A DNA stretch of 64,000 nucleotides. It comes from Manihot esculenta. Lineage: Eukaryota; Streptophyta; Magnoliopsida; Malpighiales; Euphorbiaceae. The notes under the pieces are model-generated. The model saw nothing but the letters and a program-made list of their open reading frames with translations, was not told the origin of the DNA and did no database searches. The stretch spans positions 11,737,248 through 11,801,247 of the forward strand of contig NC_035162.2 in assembly GCF_001659605.2 (NCBI RefSeq), given 5' to 3'. Below are positions 11,464-23,454 of the stretch, piece by piece (the first letter of the stretch is position 1; each line of letters opens with the position of its first letter). The translations under genes and the position numbers were made by a program.

Positions 11464-11975
11464 ACAGTTTAGTTTAGAGGGACATTATTTAATATCAACT
11501 ATCTTTTAATTAATTGTATAAAGTATATTTAATATAATATTGATAATATAATACTGAATTAAATAATTATTTGTTCAAATATTTATACTAAATTTATTAA
11601 TATATTATCGTTTAATTATTTATATATTATTATTTAATTTTAATTTAAATATATAATTTATATTAAATTATTTTATATTATATAAAAAATACTAATGTAT
11701 AATATAAATATAAAATAGAAATATTAATATAAATATAATCAACTTAAATTATATATTATATGTATACATTATACTTTAACTTCAATAGCATTGCATTAAT
11801 TCATATTTAAATTATATAAAAATTTTAATTTATAAAATTAAATAGATAATATTAAATATGAGAATAATCATAAAAATATATATAAATATGTGAAAATAGT
11901 AATAATAATAATAGCCGATGAGGCTTAATGAAAATAATTTTTTATATATATGAATATGAATAATATTTATAAGTT
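11464..11975. other. AT-rich spacer, no gene seen
   Basis: Very AT-rich sequence with short ATTA/TATA runs and no coding signature on either strand. Confidence 0.8.
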
Positions 11976-14900
11976 AATAGTATAGTTACATAGATATACA
12001 CATATAAATTAATAATATGTATGGTTACATATTTTAATATTATTTAATTTTTTAACTGTTTAAAAATTAAAAAAATTAAATAATATAAATAAATATTAAC
12101 CACATAGTATTTATATCTTTTCCTATTAAAAAATATTTATAAAATTGCTTAATTTTTTAAGAGATATTACTTAATATTCATTAGTTGTATTATTATTTTA
12201 CATTAAATACACTTTTTATCTGACATATTAAATTTCTTCATAATAACATTAATTTCTTTTTTTATTATAAATTTAAAATAAAATTATAAATAATTAAATT
12301 TTAAAAATATATATTTTTATAATATTTATATTTAATGTATTTATAAATGAAACTATTATTAAATCTATTTATGAGTTTTATTATAAATGAGTTTATTTAT
12401 GAGTCTTATTATAAATGAGTTTAGTTTATAAATCTTTTAATGATTCGATTAACAAGTCTCTTAACAAGTCTGTTAACGAATCTCTTAATAATTTAGCTCG
12501 CGAGTCATTTAATGAGCTAACTCACGAATTTTAATGAACTAAATATTATTGAGTTCAAAATGAGACTAAAAGTTAAATTCGAACTCGATTTGTTTAGAAA
12601 ATGAATTGAGACCTGTCGAGTTTTTATTGAATAAGTCTCAAATAATTCATTAATAGTTTAAATAATTTATACCCTACCAATAATGCAGTTTTTCCTATGA
12701 AAATAAAATTTGTGGGCCTATGAAGACTTGGACCATATAAGGTCTTCTCACTAACTTCTACCCGAGGATAATGCATAAATTGGACAATTATCCATAATTT
12801 GCAGCGCACCAAAATAAAGCTATGGCAAGCGAGAATCTGGCCTTGCATATTTCCCTTGCCCTATTCATGCTACAACATTGCTCACTCACTGTTGCTTTTG
12901 ACTCTACTGAAGAAGCAAATGCTCTTCTCAAATGGGCAGCCACCCTTCACAACCCAAAAGATTCTAACATATCTTCTTGGCCTCTCCTTCCTCAAAATGC
13001 CACCAATTCCATTCCAAGAACAAGCCCTTGCAACTGGGTTGGACTTTCTTGCAACATTAATGGAAGGGTTGAGAGACTTAACCTCACTAATGCAGGCTTA
13101 AATGGTACGCTCCATGAGTTGTACTTCTCTGCTTTTTCTGATCTTGCATATATTGATCTTAGTGTGAATATGCTTTCTGGAAACATTCCACTTGGAATCA
13201 CTAAACTTTCCAAACTCATTTATCTTGATTTGGCATATAATCTCTTGTCTGGAACCATTCCTCCAGAGATTGGCCTCCTAACAAATCTTGATACCCTGCA
13301 CCTTTCTGCAAATCAATTAAGTGGCCCAATTCCTTCAACAATAGGCCAGTTAAGTTCCCTTACTGAGCTTGCCTTGTATACCAACTATCTAGATGGTCCT
13401 ATTCCTCCTTCTATAGGTAATTTGACCAAGATGGCTCGGTTGCTTCTTTATGAGAATCAGATTTCTGATTTGATTCCACCAGAAATGGGAAACCTTACCA
13501 GTTTGGTTGAACTTTACATGGATACCAATAATCTATCAGGTCCAATCCCTTCCACCTTTGGGAAGTTGAAAAACCTAACAGTGTTGCATATGTTCCGCAA
13601 TCAACTTTCTGGTTCAATTCCCCTGGAAATTGGAAACATGAAGTCCCTCACCAAGCTAAGCCTTTTTGAAAACAATCTTTCTGGCCAAGTTCCTGCAACA
13701 CTAGGTGGTCTAACAAATCTGGAACTTCTTCATCTCTATAAAAATAAGCTCTCAGGCCCCATTCCTGATGAGCTGGGAAACTTGACGTCCATGTTTGATC
13801 TAGAGTTGAGTGAAAATCAACTTAACGGTTCTATCCCTTCTTCCTTGAGTAATCTGAAAATGTTAGAACAGTTGTACCTTCGTGATAACCAACTCTCAGG
13901 GACAATTCCTGAACAGATAGCTAGTCTCCCTAACCTATCTGTGCTTCAACTAGACAACAACCAGTTGATTGGCCAATTGCCCCAAACCATTTGCCAAAAT
14001 GAAAAGCTTCAGAACTTCACCGTCTTCAACAACCGTCTTGATGGCCCAATACCCAAAAGCTTTAAAGATTGCAAAAGCTTTGTCCGAGTTCGTCTGGAGG
14101 GAAACCAATTCACTGGAAATGTATCTGAAGATTTTGGAGTCTATCCACAACTCCAATATATAGATCTAAGCTCCAATAACTTCTACGGGGAAATATCATC
14201 CAACTGGGGAGAGTGTCCAAATTTAACAACTCTCGCGATGGCAGGCAACAACATTAGTGGTACAATTCCACCAGAAATTGGAAATGCAACTCAGCTAAAA
14301 GCACTTAATCTTTCCTCTAATAAATTATCTGGAAGGATTCCCATGGAGTTTGGAAAGTTGGATTTGCTGAAGGTTATTTTAAACGACAATCAGCTATCCG
14401 GTGGTATACCTTCAGAATTTGGATTGTTAGCTGATCTCGAGTATCTGGACCTTTCAGCAAACAAGTTGAACCAATCAATTCCTGAAAACATCGGGAACTT
14501 GCCTAAACTCATCTACTTGAATTTGAGCCGCAACGAGTTCAGCCAAAAAATTCCAATTCGGTTGGGGAAGTTGACTCACTTGTCGAAGTTGGATTTAAGC
14601 AGGAACTTGCTCAAAGGTGAGATACCATCAGCACTGAGCAGTCTAGAAAGCTTGGAGGTGCTAAATCTCTCCCATAATAATCTGTCTGGTTCTATTCCAG
14701 ATAGTTTTGGAGGGATGAATGGTTTATTGACCATCGACGTATCCTACAACGAATTGGAAGGTCCAATTCCTTCCAACAAAGCATTTCAAAATGCTTCCAT
14801 AGAAGCATTTCAGGGGAACAAAGGCTTGTGCGGGGATGTTCCGGTACTGAAACCATGCAAAATTTTGACCAACAAAAGTACTTCCAAAAAGAGCCATAAA

Positions 14901-16075
14901 ATGTTGTTTCTAATAATTTTCCTCCCTATTTGTGGAGTTTTTTCACTTCTGGGTTTCGTGGGAGTTTTCTTCTTTTTGCGAAAAAGAAAAGAAGATGCAG
15001 ATGCACAACAAGGCAGTCAAGAGGATGGAGAATCATTTTTCATATCAAGTTCTGAAGGAGGAATTATGCACGATGAAATCATAAAATCTACAGATTGTTT
15101 TAATAGTGTATACTGCATTGGAAAGGGAGGACATGGTAGCGTCTACAAAGCAAATCTGCAATCAGGGAGCACTGTAGCAGTGAAGAAGATCCACCAGTTT
15201 CAGGACGGCGAGAAGACACGTAGAAAGGAGTTCTTGAATGAGATAAGGGCATTAACTAAGATACGACATCGAAACATAGTAAAGCTTTTTGGTTTTTGTT
15301 CGTATTCTCGATACTCATTTCTGGTTTATGAGTACCTTGATGGAGGTAACTTGGCCACAATATTGGGCAATGACAAAGAAGCTAAAGCATTGGACTGGAG
15401 CAAGAGGATAAATATCGTTAAGGGTGTTGCCAATGCTCTGTTTTACATGCACCACAATTGCTCACCTCCAATTGTTCATCGAGATATAACAAGCAAAAAC
15501 ATTTTGGTTGATTCTGTATACGAGGCTCACGTATTAGATTTTGGGACTGCCAAGCTTCTAAACGTCGATTCATCTCATTGGACTGCACTGGCAGGCACAT
15601 ACGGATATATTGCACCAGGTAATACATCGAATATCTTATTGATTTATTTTTCTTAATTGGTTAGGGATGCAACTCTTGTTTAATAAATTTTGAGCTAATA
15701 ATTTAATTGTGTGGCAGAGCTTGCTTACACTATGAAGGTAAGTGAAAAATGTGATGTGTATAGCTTCGGAGTAGTGGCACTAGAAATGATCAATGGGAAA
15801 CATCCGGGTGAAATCGTCTTCTCTGTGGCTTCTCCTTCAGCTCAGAAGCTGGTCCTGGAAGATTTTCTGGACCAACGCCTTCCAACTCCGTCGGCTCAAG
15901 TTCAAGATGAACTAAGGAAAATCATGAAGATTGCAATTGCATGTTTACACAGCAATCCACAATCTCGGCCAACTATGCATATGATCTCTCAAGTTTTAGC
16001 AGTTCAAACTCGACCTTTTAGTTCACTAGGTTAATCATTCAGCAACTGAATGCACATATCATATCATACCATTAA
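11976..16075 (+). repeat. Tandem duplication unit 1 (RLK1 with upstream region)
   Basis: The AT-rich upstream sequence from about 11976, the whole gene and about 40 bp of 3' flank recur from about 16076 onward (interrupted there by insertions). Boundaries are approximate. The upstream part (11976-12821) presumably contains the RLK1 promoter; the motif acttggaccatataaggtc near 12728, shared by both copies, is the best TATA-like candidate, ~90 bp before the ATG. Confidence 0.85.
12822..16034 (+). CDS. RLK1: LRR receptor-like kinase, MIK2-like, two exons, apparently intact
   Basis: The coding sequence joins 12822-15618 and 15718-16034 (99-bp intron, CAG|GT...CAG|AG), giving about 1,037 residues, close to Arabidopsis MIK2. 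The ATG is followed by a hydrophobic signal peptide (about 1-27), the LRR N-terminal cap ([17 protein letters not shown]), about 24 plant-type leucine-rich repeats, a cap with GLCGDVP, one transmembrane segment (about 694-720) and an RKRK stop-transfer. The kinase starts near 766 with GKGGHGSVY, then VAVKK, HRD (886-888), DFG (906-908) and [15 protein letters not shown] across the splice junction. All the catalytic motifs are present. MIK2 relatives sense extracellular peptides at the plasma membrane; the ligand here is unknown. The neighbouring paralogue is dead. Confidence 0.92.
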
Positions 16076-17348
16076 TATAAATAAATAGTATAGTTACACA
16101 ATAAATGAATATACACACATAAACTACAAATGTGTATGGTTACATATTTAAATATTATTTAATTTTGTAAGGGTTTAAAAATTAAAAAAAGATAAATAAT
16201 ATAAATAAATATTAAAGACATAGTATTTATATCTTTTTCTATTAAAAATTATTTATAAAATTGCTTAATTTTTTAAGAGATATTACTTAATATTTATTAA
16301 TAGTGATAACTGTCGAACTTCTGATACTTGAGCTGAGATCGGACCCTAAAGAAAGAAATAGGTTAAAAACCCCTTAGAACCCTCTAAGCAAGTCATCTAT
16401 TAGCGCATCATCCATTCCTAGACCAAAACAAGTTGAACTGGCCCATGGCTTGGACCCACCAGAGGAGAGGAGAGCTTAACTCATGAGATGTGACGGAAGG
16501 CAGGAGAGGAGGCTCAGCTGTACCACGACCCTACTAGCACGTGAGTCGGAGGGAAATTAAATAGCCGTCTGATAAGAAGGGACAAGAAGATACGTCAGTA
16601 CTGCGTGATAGGGACAAGTGGCATTATAGTATCGTAGCTGTTATGCTTCACTAGAAAATAAAGAAAAAGAAAATAAAGGGGATACGTGATCCTCCCATAT
16701 TAAGTTTACACACACTCTAAACCCTACTCATTTTCTAGATTTAGAACATCAAGTAGTATTATTATTTTACATTAAATATACTTTCATCTGATATATTAAA
16801 TTTCTTCATAATAGCATTAATTTATTTTTTTATTATAAATTTAAAATAAAATTATAAATAATTATATTTCATAAATACATATTTTTATAATATTTATATT
16901 TAATGTAGTTATAAATGAGATTATTATTAAATTTATCTCTGATTTTTATAAATGAGTTTAGTTCACAAATTTTTTAAAGAGTCGGCTAGCGAACCTCTTA
17001 ACAAGTATACTAGCGAGTGACTTAATGAGCCAACCCACGAGTTTTAACGAATTAAATATTATTGAGTTCAAAACGAAACTAAAAATTAAATTTGAGCTCA
17101 GCTCATTTAAAAAATAAATCGAGACCAGTCGAGAGCTTATCGAGTCAAGTTTCGAATAATTCACGAATAGTTTAATTAATTTATACTCTACCAATATCCA
17201 ATAATGCAGTTTTTTCTATGAAAATAAAATTTGTGGGCCTATTGCCGTGAAGACTTGGACCATATAAGGTCTTCTCACTAACTTGTCCCCGCCGATGATG
17301 CATAAATTGGACAATTAACCATAATTTGCAGCACACCAAAACAAAGCT
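16076..17348 (+). repeat. Tandem duplication unit 2, upstream region of RLK2
   Basis: It matches 11976-12821 with a few percent difference, except for a 448-bp insertion at 16304-16751. It includes the shared acttggaccatataaggtc segment near 17255. No gene is present before the RLK2 ATG at 17349. Confidence 0.85.
16304..16751. mobile_element. Probable solo LTR (448 bp) in unit 2
   Basis: Comparison with the paralogous spacer at about 12180 shows an insertion starting TGATAACTGTCG and ending TTAGAACATCA, i.e. TG...CA ends. Flanks are aatag and agtag, an imperfect 5-bp duplication. It is much less AT-rich than the host spacer. There is no internal coding sequence, so a solo LTR or other non-autonomous LTR element fits best; clade unknown. 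Confidence 0.6.
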
Positions 17349-17955
17349 ATGGCAAGAGAGAATCTGGCCTTGCATATTTCCTTTGTCCTATTCATGCTAC
17401 TACATTGCTCACTCCCTGTTGCTTCTGACTCTACTGAAGAAGCAAATGCTCTTCTCAAATGGGCAGCCACCCTTCACAACCCAAAAGATTCTAACATATC
17501 TTCTTGGCCTCTCCTTCCTCAAAATGCCACCAATTCCATTCCAAGAACAAGCCCTTGCAACTGGGTTGGACTTTCTTGCAACATTAATGGAAGGGTTGAG
17601 AGACTTAACCTCACTGATGCAGGCTTAAATGGTACGCTCCATGAGTTGTACTTCTCTGCTTTGCTTGATCTTGCATATATTGATCTTAGTATGAATATGC
17701 TTTCTGGAAACATTCCACTTGGAATCACTAAACTTTCCAAACTCATTTATCTTGATTTGGCAAATAATCTCTTGTCTGGAACCGTTCCTCCAGAGATTGG
17801 CCTCCTAACAAATCTTGATACCCTGCACCTTTCAGCAAATCATTAAGTGGCCCAATTCCTACAACAATAGGCCAGTTAAGTCCCCTTACTGAGCTTGCCT
17901 TGTATACCAACAATCTAGATGGTCCTATTCCTCCTTCTATAGGTAATTTGACCAA
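17349..17955 (+). pseudogene. RLK2 5' part: LRR receptor kinase pseudogene
   Basis: It is nearly identical to the start of RLK1: signal peptide, N-terminal cap and the first LRRs. A one-base deletion near 17841 (aaatcattaag against aaatcaattaag in RLK1) shifts the frame at about residue 165. The copia element then enters at the equivalent of RLK1 codon 203-204. The target duplication is gatag (17956-17960) against gatgg (50655-50659). The remainder of the gene continues at 50655. Confidence 0.93.
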
Positions 17956-17960
17956 GATAG

Positions 17961-18130
17961 TAATAGATAAGGATAATACTAAACATTTTTCGAGCGTTTT
18001 GAAATAGCTTTCTGTTGTATTTATATTTAGATGTGTATAACTTCCTTATTTGTAGGATGTAAACAGGCTGTATGTATGTATTTAAGCTCATCTGTTGTTC
18101 ATAATAACACACACTTTTCCTATTCTCTTA
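17961..18130 (+). repeat. 5' LTR of copia (170 bp)
   Basis: It begins TAATAGATAAGG and ends CTATTCTCTTA. The 3' copy has the same terminal bases, so the ends are TA...TA and not the usual TG...CA. Confidence 0.82.
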
Positions 18131-18142
18131 TAGTATCAGAGC
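18131..18142 (+). other. Copia primer binding site, one mismatch
   Basis: TAGTATCAGAGC directly follows the LTR. It differs from the tRNA-iMet complement TGGTATCAGAGC at one base. Confidence 0.75.
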
Positions 18143-18203
18143 TGAAAGCTTAACAACATTTTTTCGATCCATTTCTTTTCTACTTGTGTTCCTTTCCTGT
18201 GTT

Positions 18204-19165
18204 ATGGATCCACCATCTCCTACTGTTGCGAGTTCAACAACCCCTTCGGTTGTGCAGTCCCCTACTGTGTCCTCTGATTCTCAACTTGTTTCTATTAATG
18301 CCGCAACGCAAGCACCTATCAAACTCACCTCCACGAATTACCAATCCTGGCATACACAGTAGTATTCGCTGTTGGTGGGGTATGATTTTCTTAAATATGT
18401 TGAGAAACCAAGTGATGTAACCATTGAATCAGATCCAATCTGGTTTCGTCAAGACCAATTAATTCAAAGTGCTCTAGTAGCATCTCTTTCACCGGATATT
18501 GTTCCCTTTATAGTCAGTGAGAAATCCGCATCTGATGTTTGACTTACCCTGGCAAAGACGTATGCAAAACCTTCACAGGCTCGGATTATGAGTCTTAGGG
18601 AATCTCTGTTCACCACTAAAAAGGATCCATGACTATCATTGAGTTTTTATAGAAAGTTAAAGCTATCACCACTACTCTTGCTGCCGCCGATGTCCAGATT
18701 TCCATGAATGAAGTCGTCCTTCATGTTCTTCATGGGTTACCCCCGGAGTATAAGGAAGTTACTACTGCAATTCGTGCTCGAGATACAGAGGTATCTTTTG
18801 ATATTTTGCATGATAAACTTACTGATTTTGAAAGTCAGTTGGCTCACGAATCAGGTTTTGTTGCTGCGCCAACTACGGTTAACTATACTGCCAAATCATG
18901 ATCTGCTCGACCTCAGTCTCAATCAACTGGGAATCGATCAAATATGTCTGCTGCGGTTTCATTGCCTGGTAATTCTGGAGGAGGTTCGACTTTGAAAGCA
19001 AAAGTCAAATGCCAATTTTGTGATCGACCGGGTCATACCACCAAGCAGTGCTTTAAACTTAAAAAGTTACTGCCCTGGATGTTTAACAATGATGCATCGC
19101 AGGCTGCAAACAAAACTCAGGTTAATTGTGTGACACAAACTGGGCAATCTACTGATTCTAAGTAG
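18204..19165 (+). pseudogene. Copia Gag relic
   Basis: The ATG at 18204 opens MDPPSPTVASS, followed by the copia Gag region (PIKLTSTNYQSWHTQ, then the FLKYVEKPS and SLSPDIVPFI area) and a zinc knuckle (CQFCDRPGHTTKQCF at about 19009-19053). Stops occur at about 18358 (Q to stop), 18539, 18629 and 18897, and a frameshift lies near 18650. A TAG at 19163 replaces what is usually a Trp before the protease motif. No product is expected. Confidence 0.86.
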
Positions 19166-20713
19166 ATCATGGATTCCGGCGCCAATCAACATGTTGTTCA
19201 AGACTTACAGAGTTTGGCAATCCATTCTGAATATGATGGCAATGACGATATTCTTTTTGGTGATGGTAGTTCTTACCCTATAACACATATTGGCCCTATT
19301 CAACTTTTGTCACACTCAAAGCCCTTGCATCTGAATAATGTGTTATGTGTCCCTGCTTTAAATAAGAATTTGGTTTCTGTTTATCATTTATGTGCTGCTA
19401 ACAATGTTGAAGTTATATTTAATCCATTCTTGTTTAATGTGAAGGATTTGAGCACGGGAGCGCTGCTGGCGGAAGGGAAGCCCGTTAATGGAATTTATGA
19501 ATGGCCACCTGATCTGTCAGTTCTGCAAAAACCAAGTGTGAATCATACTGTTGCCCACTCACAGTCTCTCTGGCATCGTCGGCTTGGCCATCCCTCTACC
19601 CCTGTTTTGCGACTTATTTTGAAGCAGTTTTAATTTTCAATTGTCAATAATAATTTTTTCTGTGATTCCTGTAAGTGCAAGAAAATGCACAAACTTCCAT
19701 TTTCTCAATCCACAATGACTAGTTCAAAACCATTGGAATTAATTTACACTGATGTCTGGGGTCCTTCCTCGATTACTTCTGTTGATGGGTTCCGTTACTA
19801 CCTTATTTTTGTCGATCATTATACCAAATATGTTTGGTTCTTTCCCTTGAAATGAAAGTCGGATGTGTCTTCTATTTTTCCTGTTTATAAGAAAATGATT
19901 GAGAATTATTTTGACACGAAAATTATTTCAATCTATTTAGACAATGGGGGGAATTTCATCATTTAAAGAGTTTTTTACAAGATAATGGAATTTCGCATTT
20001 TCTCACTCCGCCTTATACCCCTGAACACAATGCAATTACTGAACGTAGGCACTGACATATTGTTGAGACTGGACTCACCTTACTTCATTAAGCTAATTTG
20101 CCACTTTTATTTTGGTCCTATGCTTTTCAAACGACAATCTACTTAATTAATAGGATGCCTACTCCTATTCTTGAAAATAATTCTCCTTTCTGGTGTCTTC
20201 ATAAGAAAGAACCAAAGTATGTAAAATTGAAAGTCTTCGGGTGTTTATGCTACCCTTGGGTCAGACCCTTTAATTTCCATAAGCTTGAAAAACGTTCTAT
20301 TCCTTGTGTTTTCTTAGGATACTCAATCACGCAGAGTGCGTATAAGTGCTACGATCCATTCACTTCGAAACTATATCTCTTTTGTCATGTGGAGTTTGTA
20401 GAAACAGCGTTCCCCTTTTGTACTCTTGCTCAAAACCTAGAACGCCCAAATTCTTCTACCATAGATACTTGGTCTCTCATCCATTTTGTTTTACCAATTG
20501 CAGGAATTGACAGTCTCAGGGAGCCAGAATCGATGGTGGCCACTATGGCTTCCCCTTCTCGGGTTCAGTTGCAACCAATGCCAAATCCGGGAGCCACATT
20601 GGAATCCAGATCAGGAACGGATATGGGTATGGGTTTTTCTGCTGGTTTAATATCTGATAATACTGATACTGTGGATGTATCTCAGTTGGATTTGGTTCCT
20701 CAAGTGCAAAATC
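19166..20713 (+). pseudogene. Copia protease and integrase relic
   Basis: The protease motif is MDSGANQHV (about 19169). The integrase zinc-binding region is WHRRLGHPS ... CDSCKCKKMHK (about 19570-19690). The core begins YTDVWGPSS and continues with DNGGNFI/EFHHL, TPPYTPEHN and TERRH. The C-terminal part (KVFGCLCYPW, KCVFLGYS-like, about 20235-20330) is an open frame from 20098. Stops at 19631 and 19853, a lost base near 19950 and others break it. It ends at the insertion point of C. Confidence 0.87.
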
Positions 20714-21189
20714 TGTAACAGCCCAGAAACCGAACTGCTACCGGCGCTAGGATCCAGATCGGCTTAAGGCCGCCGGGACCCGTAGCAAGCCTGCTGTGAA
20801 CTCTGTGTACCTGTGAAAACCCATACATGATCATACATTTTCTGTAAACATTAAAACTTTTCTCTGTTCCAAGGCTTAACCTGTGCATCCACCAACTCTG
20901 TCCTGTAAAACCCCTGCTAGAGCTCTCATCTTTGCTCTAGGCGGGTCATCATATAATGTTAAGCCTGGTTTTTCATACATAGACAATAAAATCATTTACA
21001 TAAAAGATCATGTATACCAAAGGATTACAACTCATATGGTCAAGCATCATCTATACAACAGACACTATCTTTTACAATTACATGTCCACACTAGCTATTA
21101 CATAACTCTGCTCTTTATCTGTACCCTGCTGACACCTCTGGACTCAGAACCTGCAAGACTGGGGTTAAGGGAGAGGGGCGAGCTATACT
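20714..21189 (-). repeat. 3' LTR of C, U5-side piece (split by B)
   Basis: On the + strand it starts tgtaacagcccag and matches 46736-47211 with nine differences. It ends exactly at the left end of B. Short ORFs inside are not genes. Confidence 0.92.
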
Positions 21190-21546
21190 TGTAATACCCG
21201 GCTAGACTCCGGTATCGGAATTCCTACCGTCCGGTGGAACCTCGGATGTCGGAGACCTCTAGAAGGGTAGAATCATGTTCTTATGAAATGTTTTTATGTT
21301 TTAAATGATTTTAAGTATGAAATTAAATGAGTTTTTGCATGAAAATAGCATTGGAGGAAAACCCAGGTTCGGCCGCCGAAAGTCAAGTTCGGCCGCCGAA
21401 CATGCATGCGTTTTGGAGGCACGTTAGGCCCCCGAAAGCATGAGTGAGGGAAGTCAAGGTTCGGCCGCCGAACCTCATGTTCGGCCGCCGAACATTGCAT
21501 GGATACGGAGGCACATTCGGCCCCCGAACGTGGTCTGGCCAGCCAC

Positions 21547-21554
21547 TATAAAAG
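21547..21554 (+). promoter_or_regulatory. TATA box of B's 5' LTR
   Basis: TATAAAAG in the context gccactataaaagggtccc, 358 bp into the LTR and 50-180 bp after four palindromes containing GCCGCC, the core of the ERF-binding GCC box. Transcription probably starts about 30 bp downstream. The same site in the 3' LTR is 29163-29170. Confidence 0.75.
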
Positions 21555-22619
21555 GGTCCCTTTGGTCCGCACGGGCGAGCTTTTTCTCTCCCATTGTCGG
21601 CCAAGGTGAGTCTCCGCCGCTCCTCCCTCAATCTTGAGTGTTTTCCCTAGATCTTTCATGGTTTTCACGAGTTTTAACTTCTATTTTGAAGATTTGTGAG
21701 CAAAGAGCAAATTTTGGGTGCTTGGAGGTTCAAGGAGCTCAATCTCTTCATCTCCAAGCTAGGATCGTCTTCCCTCTCATTTCTTCAAGAGGTAAGCTCG
21801 GATCCACCCTATTATGTGATCTAAATGAGTTTTATGCAAGATCTAAGGGTAGAAATGCATGCTAGGGTATATGTTGAGTTATGGGTATATATATTGATGT
21901 TTTGAACAATGTGTGTTGTTTGAATATGTTTGAAGTGTTGTAGATGGGGTATATGCATGTTTGAGGCCCCTAGGAACTTGTATGTATGCTTTGGTTGAAA
22001 AATATGCATGATTTATGGTTTTGGGAGGCAGGAGGTTCATTTGAACCAAGTTTCTGCCCGTTTGGCAGAAACCAGGTTCGGCAGCCGAAGGGAGTTTCGG
22101 CCGCCGAACCCCTTTTGTGGAGGCAGCATTCGGCTGCCGAAGGTGCCCCCGAAAAGAGACTTTCGTCTCTGTCTGGCACTTTCGGCCGCCGAAGGTGCCG
22201 CCGAACCTGCCTGACTTTCGTCTCTGGAGGGACTTTCGGCCGCCGAACCTGCCGCCGAAAGTGCCCTGTCCAGCCATTTCATGCATGTATTCTTATGGTT
22301 AATTTATGATGCTTTAGGGGGTTTTTGGGGAATAGTTTAGAGTTATGTTCAAGTATGTTTGGTCCCTCATTTGAGTCCACCTGTGTAGGTTCGGACCCGA
22401 GGAACCGAGGACCCCAGCAGTGAGTTCAACTGCTTCGGTGTTGTCAGAGTCAGCCAGAGGTGAGTGGAACTATAACTTAATCTTTTAAATTAAATGCTTT
22501 ATCATGTTTCATGCATCATGATTATGCAATAGGATGATTGCATTAGTTTTCACGAATATGCCGCATTGCATAAATTGTTGTTGTTGTGGGTGAATGTCGG
22601 ATGACCCAGTTAGTCCAAG

Positions 22620-22820
22620 ACAGGAAGACCAGGCCCCATGCTACAGGCCTGGCACAGAGTAAGAAAGACCAGGCCCCAGTCTACAGGCCTGGCACAGAGT
22701 AAAGCACAGTTATGGGACTCGAAGACCAGGAGCCCAGAGGAGGCCCTGGAAAATGGTAAGTAATGTATGCCAAGACAGGAAGACCAGGCCCCATTCTACA
22801 GGCCTGGCACAGAGTTAACT
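22620..22820 (+). repeat. Hairpin-forming tandem array in LTR of B
   Basis: Three full units of gaccaggcccc..tacaggcctggcacagagt plus one diverged unit (gaccaggagcccag). Each has self-complementary ccaggcc/ggcctgg arms. The 3' LTR copy is at about 30236-30436 with the same unit number. Confidence 0.85.
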
Positions 22821-23442
22821 TGGACTAATTGGTGACAAGTTCACCCAATCCTTATGTGAATTGTTTGTGTTATGATGCATTCTCATAGAGCATAGTGTTA
22901 ATGTGTTTTAATAGTTCAGCTCACTGGGCTTTTAGCTCACCCCTCTCCCTTTTCCCCCAGGCTTTCAGGTACAGGATATAGTGCGGGAGTCCGGATAGAG
23001 TAAAGAAGTCATGCTTTTGTAATAGCTAGCAATGGACATGATCAAATTGTAATGTAAAGTCTTAATCAGTATAGTTATGTAATGAGATGAGTTTTATGGA
23101 TATTAGTATGTGCTTGACCATAGATTGTTGTATCCCTTTTATACATGATCTTAGAGATTTTGCTGATGTTTATATAAACCAACTCAACAGATGTATGTTA
23201 CCCATTGAGGGCTCAGATGGGATCCCACAGAGGGATCAAAGTTATGTTAATGTTATGCACAGGTTGAGTTTGGTTGATGTTCAATGGAGAGAAAAGTTTT
23301 AAATTTTTATGCATGTTGTTGATCATGTATGGGATTATACAGGATTACAGGTTTTATGTCAGGCTTGCTACGGGTCCCGGCGGCCTTAAGTCGACCCGGA
23401 TCCTAGCGCCGGTAACAGTCCGATTTTCGGGTCGTTACAGAA

Positions 23443-23454
23443 TGGTATCAGAGC
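23443..23454 (+). other. Primer binding site of B (tRNA-iMet type)
   Basis: TGGTATCAGAGC, separated from the LTR end by gaa (23440-23442). Confidence 0.9.

Larger units (their letters stand above)
21190..23439 (+). repeat. 5' LTR of B (2,250 bp)
   Basis: It begins TGTAATACCCGG and ends gggtcgttaca. Four exact TTCGGCCGCCGAA palindromes lie before the TATA box (21367-21495) and three more, plus two with A or T in the centre, lie after it (22075-22255). Donor-like sites are at 21606 and 21792. A hairpin-forming tandem array lies at 22620-22820. ORFs on either strand here derive from palindrome-rich sequence and are not genes. Confidence 0.95.

Noticed and set aside
13969..14163. Short ORFs in other frames of RLK1 and RLK2
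   Set aside because: Shadows of the LRR coding frame.
20883..21194. 103-codon ORF MHPPTLSCKTPARAL (also at 46905)
   Set aside because: It lies inside both LTR copies of element C on the strand opposite to transcription and has no domain.
21294..22309. Many overlapping 60-135 codon ORFs on both strands of the LTRs (also 28910-29925, 35249-35741, 42603-43095, 47732-48188)
   Set aside because: They arise because the palindromic, GC-rich LTR sequence lacks stops; peptides are frame-shifted readings of TTCGGCCGCCGAA (RPPK, SAAE, GGR) with no domain, and the same DNA is read on both strands.
22620..22820. Regular repeats in LTRs as a possible CRISPR array
   Set aside because: Units are adjacent tandem copies without unique spacers, and the host is a plant nuclear genome.
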